Shown here: one piece after another, positions 34,848-43,811 of the stretch | Layout: every line of letters starts with the position of its first letter | Numbering within the stretch: position 1 is the stretch's first letter | Origin: Kitasatospora sp. NBC_01250 | GTDB taxonomy: Bacteria > Actinomycetota > Actinomycetes > Streptomycetales > Streptomycetaceae | Length of the DNA: 64,000 bases | Reading direction: 5' to 3' | NCBI RefSeq assembly: GCF_036226465.1 | Contig: NZ_CP108476.1 | Coordinates: forward strand, 5,766,001-5,830,000 | The notes under the pieces: model-generated | Databases searched by the model: none | What the model saw: the letters and a program-made list of their open reading frames with translations, nothing else | Told to the model about the DNA's origin: nothing | Program-made: the position numbers and the translations under genes

Positions 34848-35624
34848 ATGACCGATCTCGCTGTTCGTGACAGTGGCCCGGGTGTGGGGACGCCGCTGCT
34901 CCTGCTGCACGCCTTCCCGTTGCACGCCGGGATGTGGCGGGCCCAGCTCGACGGGGCGCTGGGCGAGACCCGGGTGCTGGCCCCCGACCTGCCGGGCTTC
35001 GGCGCCTCGCCGGCGCCGCTCGGGGCACCGGCGCTGGACACCTGGGCCGACCGGGTGGCCGAGGTGCTCGACGGGGCCGGGCTGGAGCGGGTGGTGCTCG
35101 GCGGCCTCTCGATGGGCGGCTACCTGGCGATGGCCTTCGCCCGCCGCCACGGCGACCGGCTGGCCGGCCTGCTGCTGGCCGACACCAAGGCGAGCGCGGA
35201 CGCACCGGGGGCGGTGGTCAACCGGGAGCGGATCGCGGCGGCGGTGCTGGCCCGGCGGAGCGTGGCGCTGCTGCTGGAGGAGAAGACCGAGGCTTCACTG
35301 CTCGGCCCCGAGTCCACGCCGGAACTGGTCACCGAGGTCAGGGAGTTGATCGCCGCAGCCGACCCGGCCGGGGTCGCCTGGGCGCAGCGGGCGATGGCGG
35401 CCCGGCCGGACTCCTTCGAGACGCTGGCCCAGCTGACGGTGCCCGCCGCGGTGGTGGTGGGGGAGTACGACGCGCTGACCGGGCTCGCGGACGTCCAGGC
35501 GATGGCGAACGCCCTGCCGGACGCGGAGCTGACGGTGATTCCGGGCGTGGGGCACCTGAGCGCGCTGGAGGCCCCGGCGGCGTTCAACGCGGCGGTGACG
35601 GCGCTGCTGCGGCGGGTCGGCTGA
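34848..35624 (+). CDS. Alpha/beta-fold hydrolase
   Basis: A 258-residue serine hydrolase. The nucleophile elbow is GLSMGGY (Ser near 95), the acid lies in VVGEYDALT, and the catalytic His is in GVGHLSALE, so the triad is complete. The oxyanion region HAFPLHAGMW is present. It resembles 3-oxoadipate enol-lactonase and carboxylesterase relatives; the substrate cannot be deduced. ATG 34848 is used because the family starts near the short TDLAVRDSG strand; an in-frame ATG at 34827 would add 7 residues, and a TACGGT box favours 34848. A strong hairpin follows the stop. Confidence 0.87.
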   Translation: MTDLAVRDSGPGVGTPLLLLHAFPLHAGMWRAQLDGALGETRVLAPDLPGFGASPAPLGAPALDTWADRVAEVLDGAGLERVVLGGLSMGGYLAMAFARRHGDRLAGLLLADTKASADAPGAVVNRERIAAAVLARRSVALLLEEKTEASLLGPESTPELVTEVRELIAAADPAGVAWAQRAMAARPDSFETLAQLTVPAAVVVGEYDALTGLADVQAMANALPDAELTVIPGVGHLSALEAPAAFNAAVTALLRRVG

Positions 35625-35633
35625 GCGCGGCCG

Positions 35634-35673
35634 CCGGGGCGCCGCGCACCGGGACAGCGCAGCGGCGCCCCGG
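35634..35673. terminator. Bidirectional hairpin between hydrolase and filP
   Basis: CCGGGGCGCCGC (35634-35645) and GCGGCGCCCCGG (35662-35673) form a perfect 12-bp stem around a 16-base loop between convergent genes. Confidence 0.75.
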
Positions 35674-35733
35674 CCCCGCTGACGCGGGACCGGGCGCCGC
35701 TGGTGCGGGCCGGGACGGGCGGGCCCTGAGGTC

Positions 35734-36663
35734 TCAGCGGGACTGCTGCGCCGGCACGCCGAGCGTGTCGTCGGTGGGCAGCGAGGCGGCTGCCACGGCC
35801 GCGCCGGTCAGGGTGGCCAGCATCTCGCGGACGTTGGTCAGCTGGGCGTTGATCGAGTCGCGGCGGTTGGTCAGCGCCGCCAGCTCGCGCTCGGACTCGC
35901 TGCGGATCCGGTCGGCCTTGGCGTTGGCGTCGGCCACGATGTCCTCGGACTGGCGCTGGGCCGTCTCCACCGTCTGGCGGGCGCGGCGCTCGGCGTCGGT
36001 GCGCAGCTTCTCGGCCTCCAGGCGCAGCTGCTCGGCCCGGTGCTCGATCTCCGCCAGCCGCTTCTCGGCCTTGGCCTGACGGGCCGCCAGGTCGCGCTCG
36101 GACTGCTCGCGGCGCTTGGCCAGGTTGGTCTCGAACTCCAGCGCGGCCTGGGCGGCCTTGGTGCGGGTCTCCTCGAAGAGGGCGTCCGCCTCCTCGCGCT
36201 TGTTCTGCGCGTCCTTGTTGGCCTCGGCGCGCAGCTGGGAGCTGTCGCTCTTGGCCTTGTCGACGATCCGCAGGCCCTCGTCCTCAGCCTTCGCCTTGCG
36301 GTCCTTGGCGTAGTTCTCCGCCTCGGAACGGACCTGCTGGGCGGCGGCTTCGGCCAGCTCGCGGTGCTGCTCGGCGGCGCGGTGCGCCTCCTCGCGCAGG
36401 TCCTTCGCCTCCTCCTCGGCCAGCCGCAGGATCTTCTCGACCCGCGCGCCGAGACCAGCGTACGAAGGCTCGGCGTCGGCCACCTGAGCCTGGGCGCTCT
36501 GGGTCTCCAGGTGGAGTTCTTCGATCCGCTTCTCCAGCGCGCTGATCCGGGTCAATGCGCTGTCACGGTCGGCCACCAGCTTGGTGATCCGCTCGTCGAC
36601 CTGGGCACGCTCGTACCCACGGCGTACCAGGTCGAAGCCGTGAGGGGAGTGACTGTCGCTCAT
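35734..36663 (-). CDS. filP: Coiled-coil cytoskeletal protein FilP
   Basis: Intermediate-filament-like protein that builds a network behind the hyphal tip and stiffens streptomycete hyphae; S. coelicolor FilP is SCO5396 (310 residues, from memory; 309 here). An N-terminal DivIVA-like segment (DLVRRGYERAQVDERI) is followed by almost continuous heptad/hendecad coiled coil of Glu/Lys/Ala/Arg to about residue 275. It then has a short non-coiled tail. Older annotations call it a cellulose-binding protein. It lies downstream of scy on the same strand with 107 bases between, enough for its own promoter. Confidence 0.94.
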   Translation of the reverse strand: MSDSHSPHGFDLVRRGYERAQVDERITKLVADRDSALTRISALEKRIEELHLETQSAQAQVADAEPSYAGLGARVEKILRLAEEEAKDLREEAHRAAEQHRELAEAAAQQVRSEAENYAKDRKAKAEDEGLRIVDKAKSDSSQLRAEANKDAQNKREEADALFEETRTKAAQAALEFETNLAKRREQSERDLAARQAKAEKRLAEIEHRAEQLRLEAEKLRTDAERRARQTVETAQRQSEDIVADANAKADRIRSESERELAALTNRRDSINAQLTNVREMLATLTGAAVAAASLPTDDTLGVPAQQSR

Positions 36664-36770
36664 GGGGTTCTGGGCTTCCTGTCGTCAAACCGCTGAGGTG
36701 GTTGAGGGAATCCTGACACGTTACCGGAGTGTCGTAGGCGAAAAGCCTATGGCTGACGGACAATGTCCGC

Positions 36771-39700
36771 TCAATCGGGTGGTGTCCCTTGGGAGCGACC
36801 GCCACCCGATCGGGGGGCGCCCACTCCAGCGCCCGCCTTTGATCCCCCGTTGCTTCCGTTCCCCTTGCCGCCGCCCTGCGTGGCCGGCGTCTCGCGAGCC
36901 GCCGCCTGCTGGACAGGTGACGGTGCCTCAAAGGCCTCCAGTGCTGAGAGCACGTCCTGCACGCGCGAGATCTCGGTGTTGATGTCCTTGCGCCGGCGCA
37001 CCAGCTCGTCCAGCTCGCGCCGGCCCTCGTCGGTCACCCGCTGGGCCTCGCTGCGGGCCGCGCTCGCCACCCGGTCGGCCTCCTCCTCGGCCAGCCGCAG
37101 CTGCTCGGCCGCGGTCTCCTCGGCGGCCCGCACCCGCTTGGCGGCCTCGCCGGCCGCGGCCTCCAGCTGCTCCTCGGCCTCGTCCTGGGCGGACTTGAGC
37201 CGCTGCTCGGCCTCGGCGGCCAGCTTCTCGGCCTTGGCGGTGGAGGCGGCGAGCTTCTGGTCGGCCTCCTTGAGCAGGCCCTCGGCCTTGCGCACGGCGG
37301 AGATCCGGACCTTGCTCGCCTCGGCGGAGGCCTGCGAGGTGAGCTCGGCAGCGCGCTCCTCGGCGGCCGTGACCAGCGCGGCGGCCCGCTCCTCGGCCTC
37401 GGCGACGGCGGCCACCGCCTGCTCCTCGGCCTCGGTGAGCTGCTCCTGAGCGGCCGTCACCAGCGCGTCGACCCGCTCGCCGGCCGACTTCATGGCCTGC
37501 GCGTTCTCCTTGCGGGCCCGCTCGTGCAGCGCCTCGACCTCGGCCTCGGTGCGCTCGCGCAGCTCCTCGGCGCGCTCGCGGATCGCGGTGGCGTCCCGGC
37601 GGGCCTCGGAGAGCAGCGCGTCGGCGTCGGCGCGCGCCCGCTCGACCTCCGCCTGCCCGGCGGCCTCGCCGGCCGCGACCAGCCGCTCGGCCTCCTTGCG
37701 GGCGGCGGCCACCATGGCGTCGGCCTGCTCCTCGGCGGCTGCGGTGGTGGCCAGCGCGGTGCTCTGGGCCTCCTCGCCGAGCGACTCGGCATCGGCGAAG
37801 GCCTTCTCCAGCACCGAGGTGGCCTGCGCCCGGGTGGCACTGTCGAACTGCTCCGCCTGCTCGCGGGTGCTCGCGTCGAAGGCGTCGGCGCGGGCCCGGG
37901 TGGCGACCTCGTACTCCTCGGCCAGCGTGCGGGTGGCGGCGGCGAACTCCTCCGCCTCGGTGCGCAGCCGGGCCGCGTACTGCTCGGCCTCGGCCAGCAG
38001 CGCGGCACCGCGCTCCTCGGCCTCCGCGACGGTGTGCTGGGCCTGCGCCTCGGCCTCGGCCAGCAGGCGGCGGGCGTCCTCCTCGGTCTGCTCGCGGTGC
38101 GCCTGGGCCTCGGCCCGGATCGCCGCGTCGTACTCGTGGGTCTCGGCGACCAGACGGGCGGACTCGGCCTCGGTGTCGGCCCGCAGCTGGGTGGCGTACT
38201 GCTCGGCCTCGGCCCGCAGACCGCTGTCGTAGGCGTCCGCCTCGGCCCGCAGCCGCTCGCGGTAGGTCTCCGCCTCGGCGGCGATCCGGGCGGCCTCGCG
38301 CTCGGCCGCCTCCCGCTCGGCAGCGGCTGCGGCAGCCGCCTGCTCGCGCTCCTCGGCGGCGTCGCGCTCGGCGCTCGCGCGCAGTTCGGCGGCCTGCTGC
38401 TCGGTGCGCTCGCGCAGTTCGGTGGTCTCGCGCTCGGCGGTCGCCCGCTGTTCGGTGGTCTCGTGCTCGGCGGTGGCGCGCAGAGCGGCGAGTTCGGCGT
38501 CGGTGCGCTCGCGCAGTTCGGCGGTCTCGCGCTCGGCGGTCGCCCGCTGCTCAGCAGTCTCGCGCTCGGCGGTGGCGCGCAGTTCGGCGGCCTGCTGCTC
38601 GGTGCGCTCGCGCAGCTCGGTGGTCTCCCGCTCGGCGGTCGCCCGCAGCTCGGCAGTCTCCTGCTCGGTGCGCTCGACCAGCTTGCCGACCTGCAGGGCG
38701 GCCCGCTCGTGCAGTCCGGCCACCGACTGACGGACGCCGGCCGCCTCCTCCTCGGCGGCGGTGACCAGCTCGGCCGCCTCCGCCGTGGCGGTCTCGACCG
38801 CACTGGCGGCCTGCGACCGGGCCTGCTCCAGCACCTCGGCGGCCTCGGCCCGCAGTGCGTCGCACTCCTCGGCCGCGCCGGCCCGCAGCGCGGTGGCCTC
38901 CTCGGCGGCCTGGGCCACCGAGGACCGGGCGGCGGCCTCGGCCTGCGCCAGCTGCTCGGCTGCCTGGGCGCGCAGCGCCTCCGCGGCGGCCTCGGCCTCG
39001 GCCCGCAGCCGGGCTGCCTGCTCCTCGGCCTCGGCGCGGACCTGCCGGTCGTGCTCCTCGGCCTCGGTCCGTACCCGCTGGTCGTACTCGGCGGCCTCGC
39101 GGCGCAGCTCGGCGCTCTCCCGCTCGGCGGCGGCGCGCTGCTCCGTGCTCTCCCGCTCGGCGGCGGCGCGCAGTTCGGCGGTCTCCCGCTCGGTGTCCGC
39201 CCGCAGCGCGGTCAGCTCGGCGTCGACCCGCTCGGTCAACTCCTCGGCCGCGGACTCGGCCTGCTCGCGCGTCCGCTGAGCCGCGGTCAACTGCGCGGCG
39301 GCCGCCTCCCGCTCGCGGCGCAGCTCCTCCGCCGCCTGCTCGGCCGCGCGGCGGGTCTCCTCGCGCAGCGCGTTCGCGGTGGCCTCGGCCTCCGCCAGCA
39401 CCCGCTCGGCCTCGGCCAGCGCCTGCGCCTCGCGCTCCTCGGCGGCCTGCTGGGCCGCCGCCTGCACCTCGGTGGCCCGCTCCTCGGCCTCGGCCCGTAC
39501 CCGCTGGTCGTACTCGGCGGCCTCGCGGCGCAGCTCGGCGGTCTCCCGCTCGGCAGCGGCGCGGTTCTCGGCGGCGGCGGCCTTCGCGGCGGCCAGCGTG
39601 TCCTTGTGCTGCTGCTCGGTGGCCGCGGTGAGCTTCTCGGCCTCGCCCCTGGCCCGGGCCAGGGTCTGCTCGGCGCGCGCCTGGGTCTGCGCCGCCTGCT

Positions 39701-41525
39701 CCTTGGCCTCGGTGCGCAGCCGCTCGACCTCGGCGGCGGCGCCCGCGCGCAGCTCGTCCGAGTCGGCCTTGGCCTTGGTGAGCAGCTCCTCGGCGGTCTT
39801 CGCGGATTCCTCTATCTGCGCGACGGCCTGCCGGCGCGCCTCGCCGCGGACCTTCTCCGCCTCGGTGGCCGCCTGGGTGCGCAGCTCCTCGGCCTCGGCA
39901 CGCAGCCGGGCCGCCTCGTCCTGCATCCGCTCCATCCGGGCCCGGATGTCCGCGGCGTCGTCCAGCGCGGCGTTCTGCGCCTGTTCGACGGCCTGCTGAG
40001 CCTGCTCGCGCAGCCGCTCGGCCTCCGCGGCGGCCTCGGCCCGCACCCGCTCGCCCTCGGCGGCAGCGGCGGCGCGGGTGGCCTCGGCGTCCTCGGTGGC
40101 CCGGGCCAGCGCCTCCTCGGCGCTCTTGGCGGCCTTGGCCAGCTGCACGGTGGCGTCCTTGGCGCCCTCGGCCCGGCCCTGCTCGCGGGCGTCGTTGCGC
40201 AGCGCCTCGGCGGCGCCCTCGGCCTGTGCCCGCAGCTCGGCGGCCTCGGCGATCGCGGCGGCGCGCAGCTCGGCGATGGCGGCCTCGGCCTCGGAACGCA
40301 GCTGGGTGGCGACGGACTCGGCGGCGGTGCGCAGCCGGTCGTTCTCGTCGTCGGCGGCGGCCTTGGCGGCCACCGCCTCGGCCATCGCGGTCTGCGCCCT
40401 GGCCAGCAGCTCGGCGGCCGCGGCCTTGATCTGCTCGGCCTCCTCGGTGGCCTTGGCCACCATCCGGGCGACCTCGGCCTTGGCGGTCTGCGAACGCTGC
40501 TCGCTGGCCGCCTCGCCGTCGGCGACCCGCTGCTCGGCGGCGGCCTGCGCGTCGGCCTGCAGCCGGTCGGCGGCCGCGGTGGCGGTGGCCCGCAGCTCGG
40601 CGGCCTCCAGGCGGGCCCGTTCGGCCTCCGCCTCGGCCTCCGCGCGCAGCCGCTCGATCTCGGCCTGGGCGCGGGCCGCAGCGGCCTCGGCCCGCTGCTG
40701 GTCCTCCTCGGCCTGCCGCTTCAGCTGGGCGATCTCGTCCTGTGCGGCGGCCAGCCGCTGCACGGCGGCGGCCTGCGCGCCGGCCAGCTGCTGCTGGGCC
40801 TCGCTGGCGGCACTGCCGCGCAGCTCCTCGGCCGCTCCCACGGTCTGCTGGGCCTGCTCGCTGGCGGCCCGCAGCAGCGCCTCGGCGTCGCTCTGGGCGC
40901 GCAGCAGCGCGGCCTCGGCGGCGGCCTGCGCCTCGCCGCGGGCGGCGTCCACGTCGGCGGCGGTCTGCGCCCGGGCCTGGTCGGCCAGTGCGGCGGCCTC
41001 GGCGCGTGCGGCGGCCATCAGCCGGTCGGATTCGGCGCGGGCCTCCTGGAGCAGGCGCTGGGCCTCCTGCTCGGTACCGGCCCGGGCCTGCTCGGCCCAG
41101 CTGACGTTCTCGTTGACGTGCTGCTCGGCCGCCCGGCGCAGCTCGGCCATCTCTTCTTCGAGCTGGCGGCGGCGGGCCTGGAGTTCGGCCTCCAGCCGGG
41201 CGGTGCGCTCGGCGGCCTCGGCCATCAGGCGCTGGGTGGCCGCCTGGGACTCGCGCAGCTGGCGCTCGGCGTCGGCGCGCAGCTGCTGGGCCTGCAGCTC
41301 AGCGGTGCGCAGCAGCTGCTCGGCCTGCCCGGAGACGGCGTCGAAGGCGCGCGGCTGTGCAAGCTGCCGACGGGACTCGTGCAGCTTGGCCCGGAGCACC
41401 TCCACCTGGTAGGCGAGGTCCTCGGCATGCTCGACGGTCTTGTCCCGCTCCTTGCGAAGCCGGTCCATCTCGGCCTCGAACTGGGAGAGGTGATCATCAA
41501 CCTCGTAGCGGTCGTTGCCCCGCAC
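36771..41525 (-). CDS. scy: Scy, long coiled-coil polarity organiser of hyphal tips
   Basis: Scaffold that recruits DivIVA and FilP and sets the number and position of growing tips in Streptomyces (SCO5397). The start is the GTG at 41525, giving 1584 residues and the family N-terminus (HLSQFEAEMDRL); the frame stays open upstream but that part lacks coiled-coil character. From memory S. coelicolor Scy has ~1326 residues, so this one is ~250 longer. Nearly the whole protein is Ala/Glu/Arg/Gln coiled coil built on 11- and 51-residue periodicities. Two stretches are recent tandem hendecad expansions. The C-terminus has a Gly/Asn/Ser-rich tail. Confidence 0.93.
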   Translation of the reverse strand: MRGNDRYEVDDHLSQFEAEMDRLRKERDKTVEHAEDLAYQVEVLRAKLHESRRQLAQPRAFDAVSGQAEQLLRTAELQAQQLRADAERQLRESQAATQRLMAEAAERTARLEAELQARRRQLEEEMAELRRAAEQHVNENVSWAEQARAGTEQEAQRLLQEARAESDRLMAAARAEAAALADQARAQTAADVDAARGEAQAAAEAALLRAQSDAEALLRAASEQAQQTVGAAEELRGSAASEAQQQLAGAQAAAVQRLAAAQDEIAQLKRQAEEDQQRAEAAAARAQAEIERLRAEAEAEAERARLEAAELRATATAAADRLQADAQAAAEQRVADGEAASEQRSQTAKAEVARMVAKATEEAEQIKAAAAELLARAQTAMAEAVAAKAAADDENDRLRTAAESVATQLRSEAEAAIAELRAAAIAEAAELRAQAEGAAEALRNDAREQGRAEGAKDATVQLAKAAKSAEEALARATEDAEATRAAAAAEGERVRAEAAAEAERLREQAQQAVEQAQNAALDDAADIRARMERMQDEAARLRAEAEELRTQAATEAEKVRGEARRQAVAQIEESAKTAEELLTKAKADSDELRAGAAAEVERLRTEAKEQAAQTQARAEQTLARARGEAEKLTAATEQQHKDTLAAAKAAAAENRAAAERETAELRREAAEYDQRVRAEAEERATEVQAAAQQAAEEREAQALAEAERVLAEAEATANALREETRRAAEQAAEELRREREAAAAQLTAAQRTREQAESAAEELTERVDAELTALRADTERETAELRAAAERESTEQRAAAERESAELRREAAEYDQRVRTEAEEHDRQVRAEAEEQAARLRAEAEAAAEALRAQAAEQLAQAEAAARSSVAQAAEEATALRAGAAEECDALRAEAAEVLEQARSQAASAVETATAEAAELVTAAEEEAAGVRQSVAGLHERAALQVGKLVERTEQETAELRATAERETTELRERTEQQAAELRATAERETAEQRATAERETAELRERTDAELAALRATAEHETTEQRATAERETTELRERTEQQAAELRASAERDAAEEREQAAAAAAAEREAAEREAARIAAEAETYRERLRAEADAYDSGLRAEAEQYATQLRADTEAESARLVAETHEYDAAIRAEAQAHREQTEEDARRLLAEAEAQAQHTVAEAEERGAALLAEAEQYAARLRTEAEEFAAATRTLAEEYEVATRARADAFDASTREQAEQFDSATRAQATSVLEKAFADAESLGEEAQSTALATTAAAEEQADAMVAAARKEAERLVAAGEAAGQAEVERARADADALLSEARRDATAIRERAEELRERTEAEVEALHERARKENAQAMKSAGERVDALVTAAQEQLTEAEEQAVAAVAEAEERAAALVTAAEERAAELTSQASAEASKVRISAVRKAEGLLKEADQKLAASTAKAEKLAAEAEQRLKSAQDEAEEQLEAAAGEAAKRVRAAEETAAEQLRLAEEEADRVASAARSEAQRVTDEGRRELDELVRRRKDINTEISRVQDVLSALEAFEAPSPVQQAAARETPATQGGGKGNGSNGGSKAGAGVGAPRSGGGRSQGTPPD
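38350..38680 (-). repeat. Tandem hendecad array inside scy
   Basis: About ten consecutive 11-residue units (33 bases each) of the type ERTEQQAAELR / ATAERETAEQR lie end to end in scy, arranged as 2+3+3+2 units, each block starting with ERT(E/D). The near identity of the blocks at both DNA and protein level suggests recent duplication. A weaker, similar array is at about 39060-39230, and the segment REAAEYDQRVR occurs twice (near 39063-39120 and 39490-39560). Confidence 0.75.
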
Positions 41526-41906
41526 TGCGCGGTCCCATCCATCTCCTGGTCGCGTCCTCGACCGGTGCGGCCACCCCGACCCCGTCGGGTGGGCCGGCCG
41601 CGCTGGTCCTTGCACCGCGGGCCAGTCCCGGACGGGCCGGAACTGGGGGTGCCCCTGGTCCTGGGGCACCCGCCACGGGTCGGAGCCGGTCGGTCGGTGT
41701 GGAGCACGGTTGATCGCGCTCCGCCGACCGGGTGGACTCCTGGGCGAACTCTTGCCTTGTGGAGAATGGTGACAGATCCGTACTGCGACTGTTCAGCCGT
41801 GCCCTGGTTGGACTCCCCTGCGACCCTGGGCAGTGTAGTGGGCCGGAGCGGGGCTGTAACCGCCGAGGTCGGCACTGGCGCAGGTTACCGGCGGGTCGGT
41901 CCCGGG
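41526..41906 (-). promoter_or_regulatory. 381-base region upstream of scy with promoter and leader hairpin
   Basis: No gene is supported here. On the minus strand GTTACA (41855-41860) and TACACT (41832-41837) are 17 bases apart, a reasonable vegetative promoter. Transcription from it would give a ~300-base untranslated leader that contains a 9-bp hairpin (41647-41655 with 41663-41671). The -35 is imperfect, so confidence is moderate. Confidence 0.45.
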
Positions 41907-42356
41907 TCAGTGGCCCTCGCCGGGCTCCTGGTGCGTCCCCGCGGAGGTGACCAGTTCGGTCAGTACCCCGCCGCAGTCCTTGGGGTGCAGGAAGGTGATC
42001 CGGGAGTCCATCGAGCCGCGCCGCGGCTCCTCGTAGAGCACCCGCACGCCCTTGCCCTTGATCGCTGCCGCGTCTCCGTCGACGTCCGCGGTGCCAAAAG
42101 CGATGTGGTGCACGCCCTCGCCGTTCTTGGCCAGCCACTTGGCGACCGTGGAGTCCTCCCGGGTGGGCTCCAGGAGCTGCAGGTAGGAGGCGCCGCCGTC
42201 GCCGGTGTCGTTGATCTTGAGCATCGCCTCGCGGACGCCCTGCTCCTCGTTCACCTCGCTGTGGAACACCTCGAAGCCGTAGGTGGCCCGGTAGAACTCG
42301 ACGGTCTTGTCGAGGTCGAAGCAGGCGATGCCGATGTGGTCGATCCGGGTCAACAC
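41907..42356 (-). CDS. mce: Methylmalonyl-CoA epimerase
   Basis: Interconverts (2R)- and (2S)-methylmalonyl-CoA in propionyl-CoA metabolism and in precursor supply for polyketides. The 149-residue protein is a vicinal-oxygen-chelate fold. Metal ligands are visible as the first-strand His (RIDHIGIA), an acidic-Gln segment (YLQLLEP), the second His (GVHHIAFG) and the C-terminal Glu. GTG 42356 has AGGAGG 7 bases upstream; a longer frame to 42440 lacks support. It is divergent from the thiolase gene. Confidence 0.94.
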   Translation of the reverse strand: MLTRIDHIGIACFDLDKTVEFYRATYGFEVFHSEVNEEQGVREAMLKINDTGDGGASYLQLLEPTREDSTVAKWLAKNGEGVHHIAFGTADVDGDAAAIKGKGVRVLYEEPRRGSMDSRITFLHPKDCGGVLTELVTSAGTHQEPGEGH

Positions 42357-42564
42357 GGGTAAGCCTCCTGAAGGTGGGTCGCACCAGTGCAGCGCAGATT
42401 CCGGGCCTCGCGCCACCGGGTCTCGTGCGAGCCTGATCACACCGTTGCTCCGGTGACGCCCGGGTTACGGGTCAGTACATTGAGCTGCATCCTCCCCCCG
42501 GGCCCTGTCGTCGTGCTAGATCCGGCAGGACTCGCTGGCCATGACGCGCGAAGGGGCTCGTTCC

Positions 42565-43770
42565 ATGCCTTCCGATTCCACCGCAACCACCTCCGTGATC
42601 GTCGCGGGCGCCCGCACCCCGATGGGTCGGCTGCTCGGTTCGCTCAAGGGCTTCTCCGGGGCCGACCTGGGCGGCTTCGCCATCAAGGCCGCGCTGGAGC
42701 GGGCCGGTGTGACGGGCGATCAGGTGCAGTACGTGATCATGGGTCAGGTGCTGCAGGCCGGCGCCGGGCAGATCCCGGCCCGCCAGGCCGCCGTCAAGGC
42801 CGGCATCCCGATGAGCGTGCCGGCGCTGACCATCAACAAGGTCTGCCTCTCCGGCCTGGACGCCATCGCGCTGGCCGACCAGCTGATCCGGGCCGGCGAG
42901 TTCGACGTCGTGGTGGCCGGCGGCCAGGAGTCGATGACCAACGCCCCGCACCTGCTGCCCAAGTCCCGCGAGGGCTACAAGTACGGCTCGATCGAGCTGC
43001 TCGACGCGATGGCCCACGACGGTCTCACCGACGCCTACGAGAACATCCCGATGGGTGAGTCGACCGAGAAGCACAACACCCGCCTGGGTATCGGTCGCGA
43101 GGTGCAGGACGAGATCGCCGCCCGGTCGCACCAGCGGGCCGCCGCCGCGCAGAAGAACGGCCTCTTCGAGGCCGAGATCGTGCCCGTCCCGATCCCGCAG
43201 CGCAAGGGCGAGCCGGTCCTGTTCAGCCAGGACGAGGGCATCCGTGCCGACACCACGGTCGAGGGCCTGGCCAAGCTGCGCCCGGCGTTCAGCAAGGACG
43301 GCACGATCACCGCCGGCAGCGCCTCGCAGATCTCCGACGGCGCCGCCGCCGTGGTCGTGATGAGCCGGGCCAAGGCCGAGGAGCTGGGCCTGAGCTGGAT
43401 CGCCGAGATCGGCGCGCACGGCAACGTGGCGGGCCCGGACAACTCGCTGCAGTCGCAGCCGTCCAACGCGATCCTGCACGCGGTGGCGAAGGAGGGCATC
43501 GCGGTCGGGGACCTGGACCTGATCGAGATCAACGAGGCGTTCGCCGCCGTCGCCCACCAGTCGATGCTGGACCTCGGCGTCACCGACGAGAAGGTCAACG
43601 TCAACGGCGGCGCGATCGCGCTCGGTCACCCGATCGGGATGTCCGGCGCCCGGCTGGTGCTGCACCTGGCACTGGAGCTGGGCCGGCGCGGCGGCGGCGT
43701 CGGCGCGGCGGCGCTGTGCGGCGGCGGCGGCCAGGGCGACGCGCTGATCGTCCGGGTGCCCAAGGCCTGA
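42565..43770 (+). CDS. Acetyl-CoA acetyltransferase (thiolase)
   Basis: Condenses two acetyl-CoA to acetoacetyl-CoA or cleaves 3-ketoacyl-CoA (401 residues). The nucleophilic Cys lies in NKVCLSGLDA, the catalytic His in GGAIALGHPIG and the second Cys in ALCGGGGQGDA. It is the SCO5399-type biosynthetic thiolase. ATG 42565 (MPSDSTATTS) has GAAGGGG 9 bases upstream and fits the family; ATG 42541 would add eight residues. A GTGACG-N17-TACATT pair in the shared divergent region could be its promoter. MeaB follows 41 bases downstream, as in other streptomycetes. Confidence 0.94.
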   Translation: MPSDSTATTSVIVAGARTPMGRLLGSLKGFSGADLGGFAIKAALERAGVTGDQVQYVIMGQVLQAGAGQIPARQAAVKAGIPMSVPALTINKVCLSGLDAIALADQLIRAGEFDVVVAGGQESMTNAPHLLPKSREGYKYGSIELLDAMAHDGLTDAYENIPMGESTEKHNTRLGIGREVQDEIAARSHQRAAAAQKNGLFEAEIVPVPIPQRKGEPVLFSQDEGIRADTTVEGLAKLRPAFSKDGTITAGSASQISDGAAAVVVMSRAKAEELGLSWIAEIGAHGNVAGPDNSLQSQPSNAILHAVAKEGIAVGDLDLIEINEAFAAVAHQSMLDLGVTDEKVNVNGGAIALGHPIGMSGARLVLHLALELGRRGGGVGAAALCGGGGQGDALIVRVPKA

Positions 43771-43811
43771 GCACCGGCCGTCCCACCGCAAGGACCCGAA
43801 GGAGAAGCTCC

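Noticed and set aside
38350..39230. Regular short repeats resembling a CRISPR or satellite array
   Set aside because: The periodicity is 33 bases with no unique spacers and translates into hendecads of the scy coiled coil.
37524..42362. A 1612-codon open frame on the plus strand opposite scy, Leu/Gly-rich
   Set aside because: It is the antisense of a repetitive Ala/Glu/Arg coiled-coil gene; the amino-acid makeup is an artefact of the codon bias, and scy has a family match, N-terminus and ribosome site.
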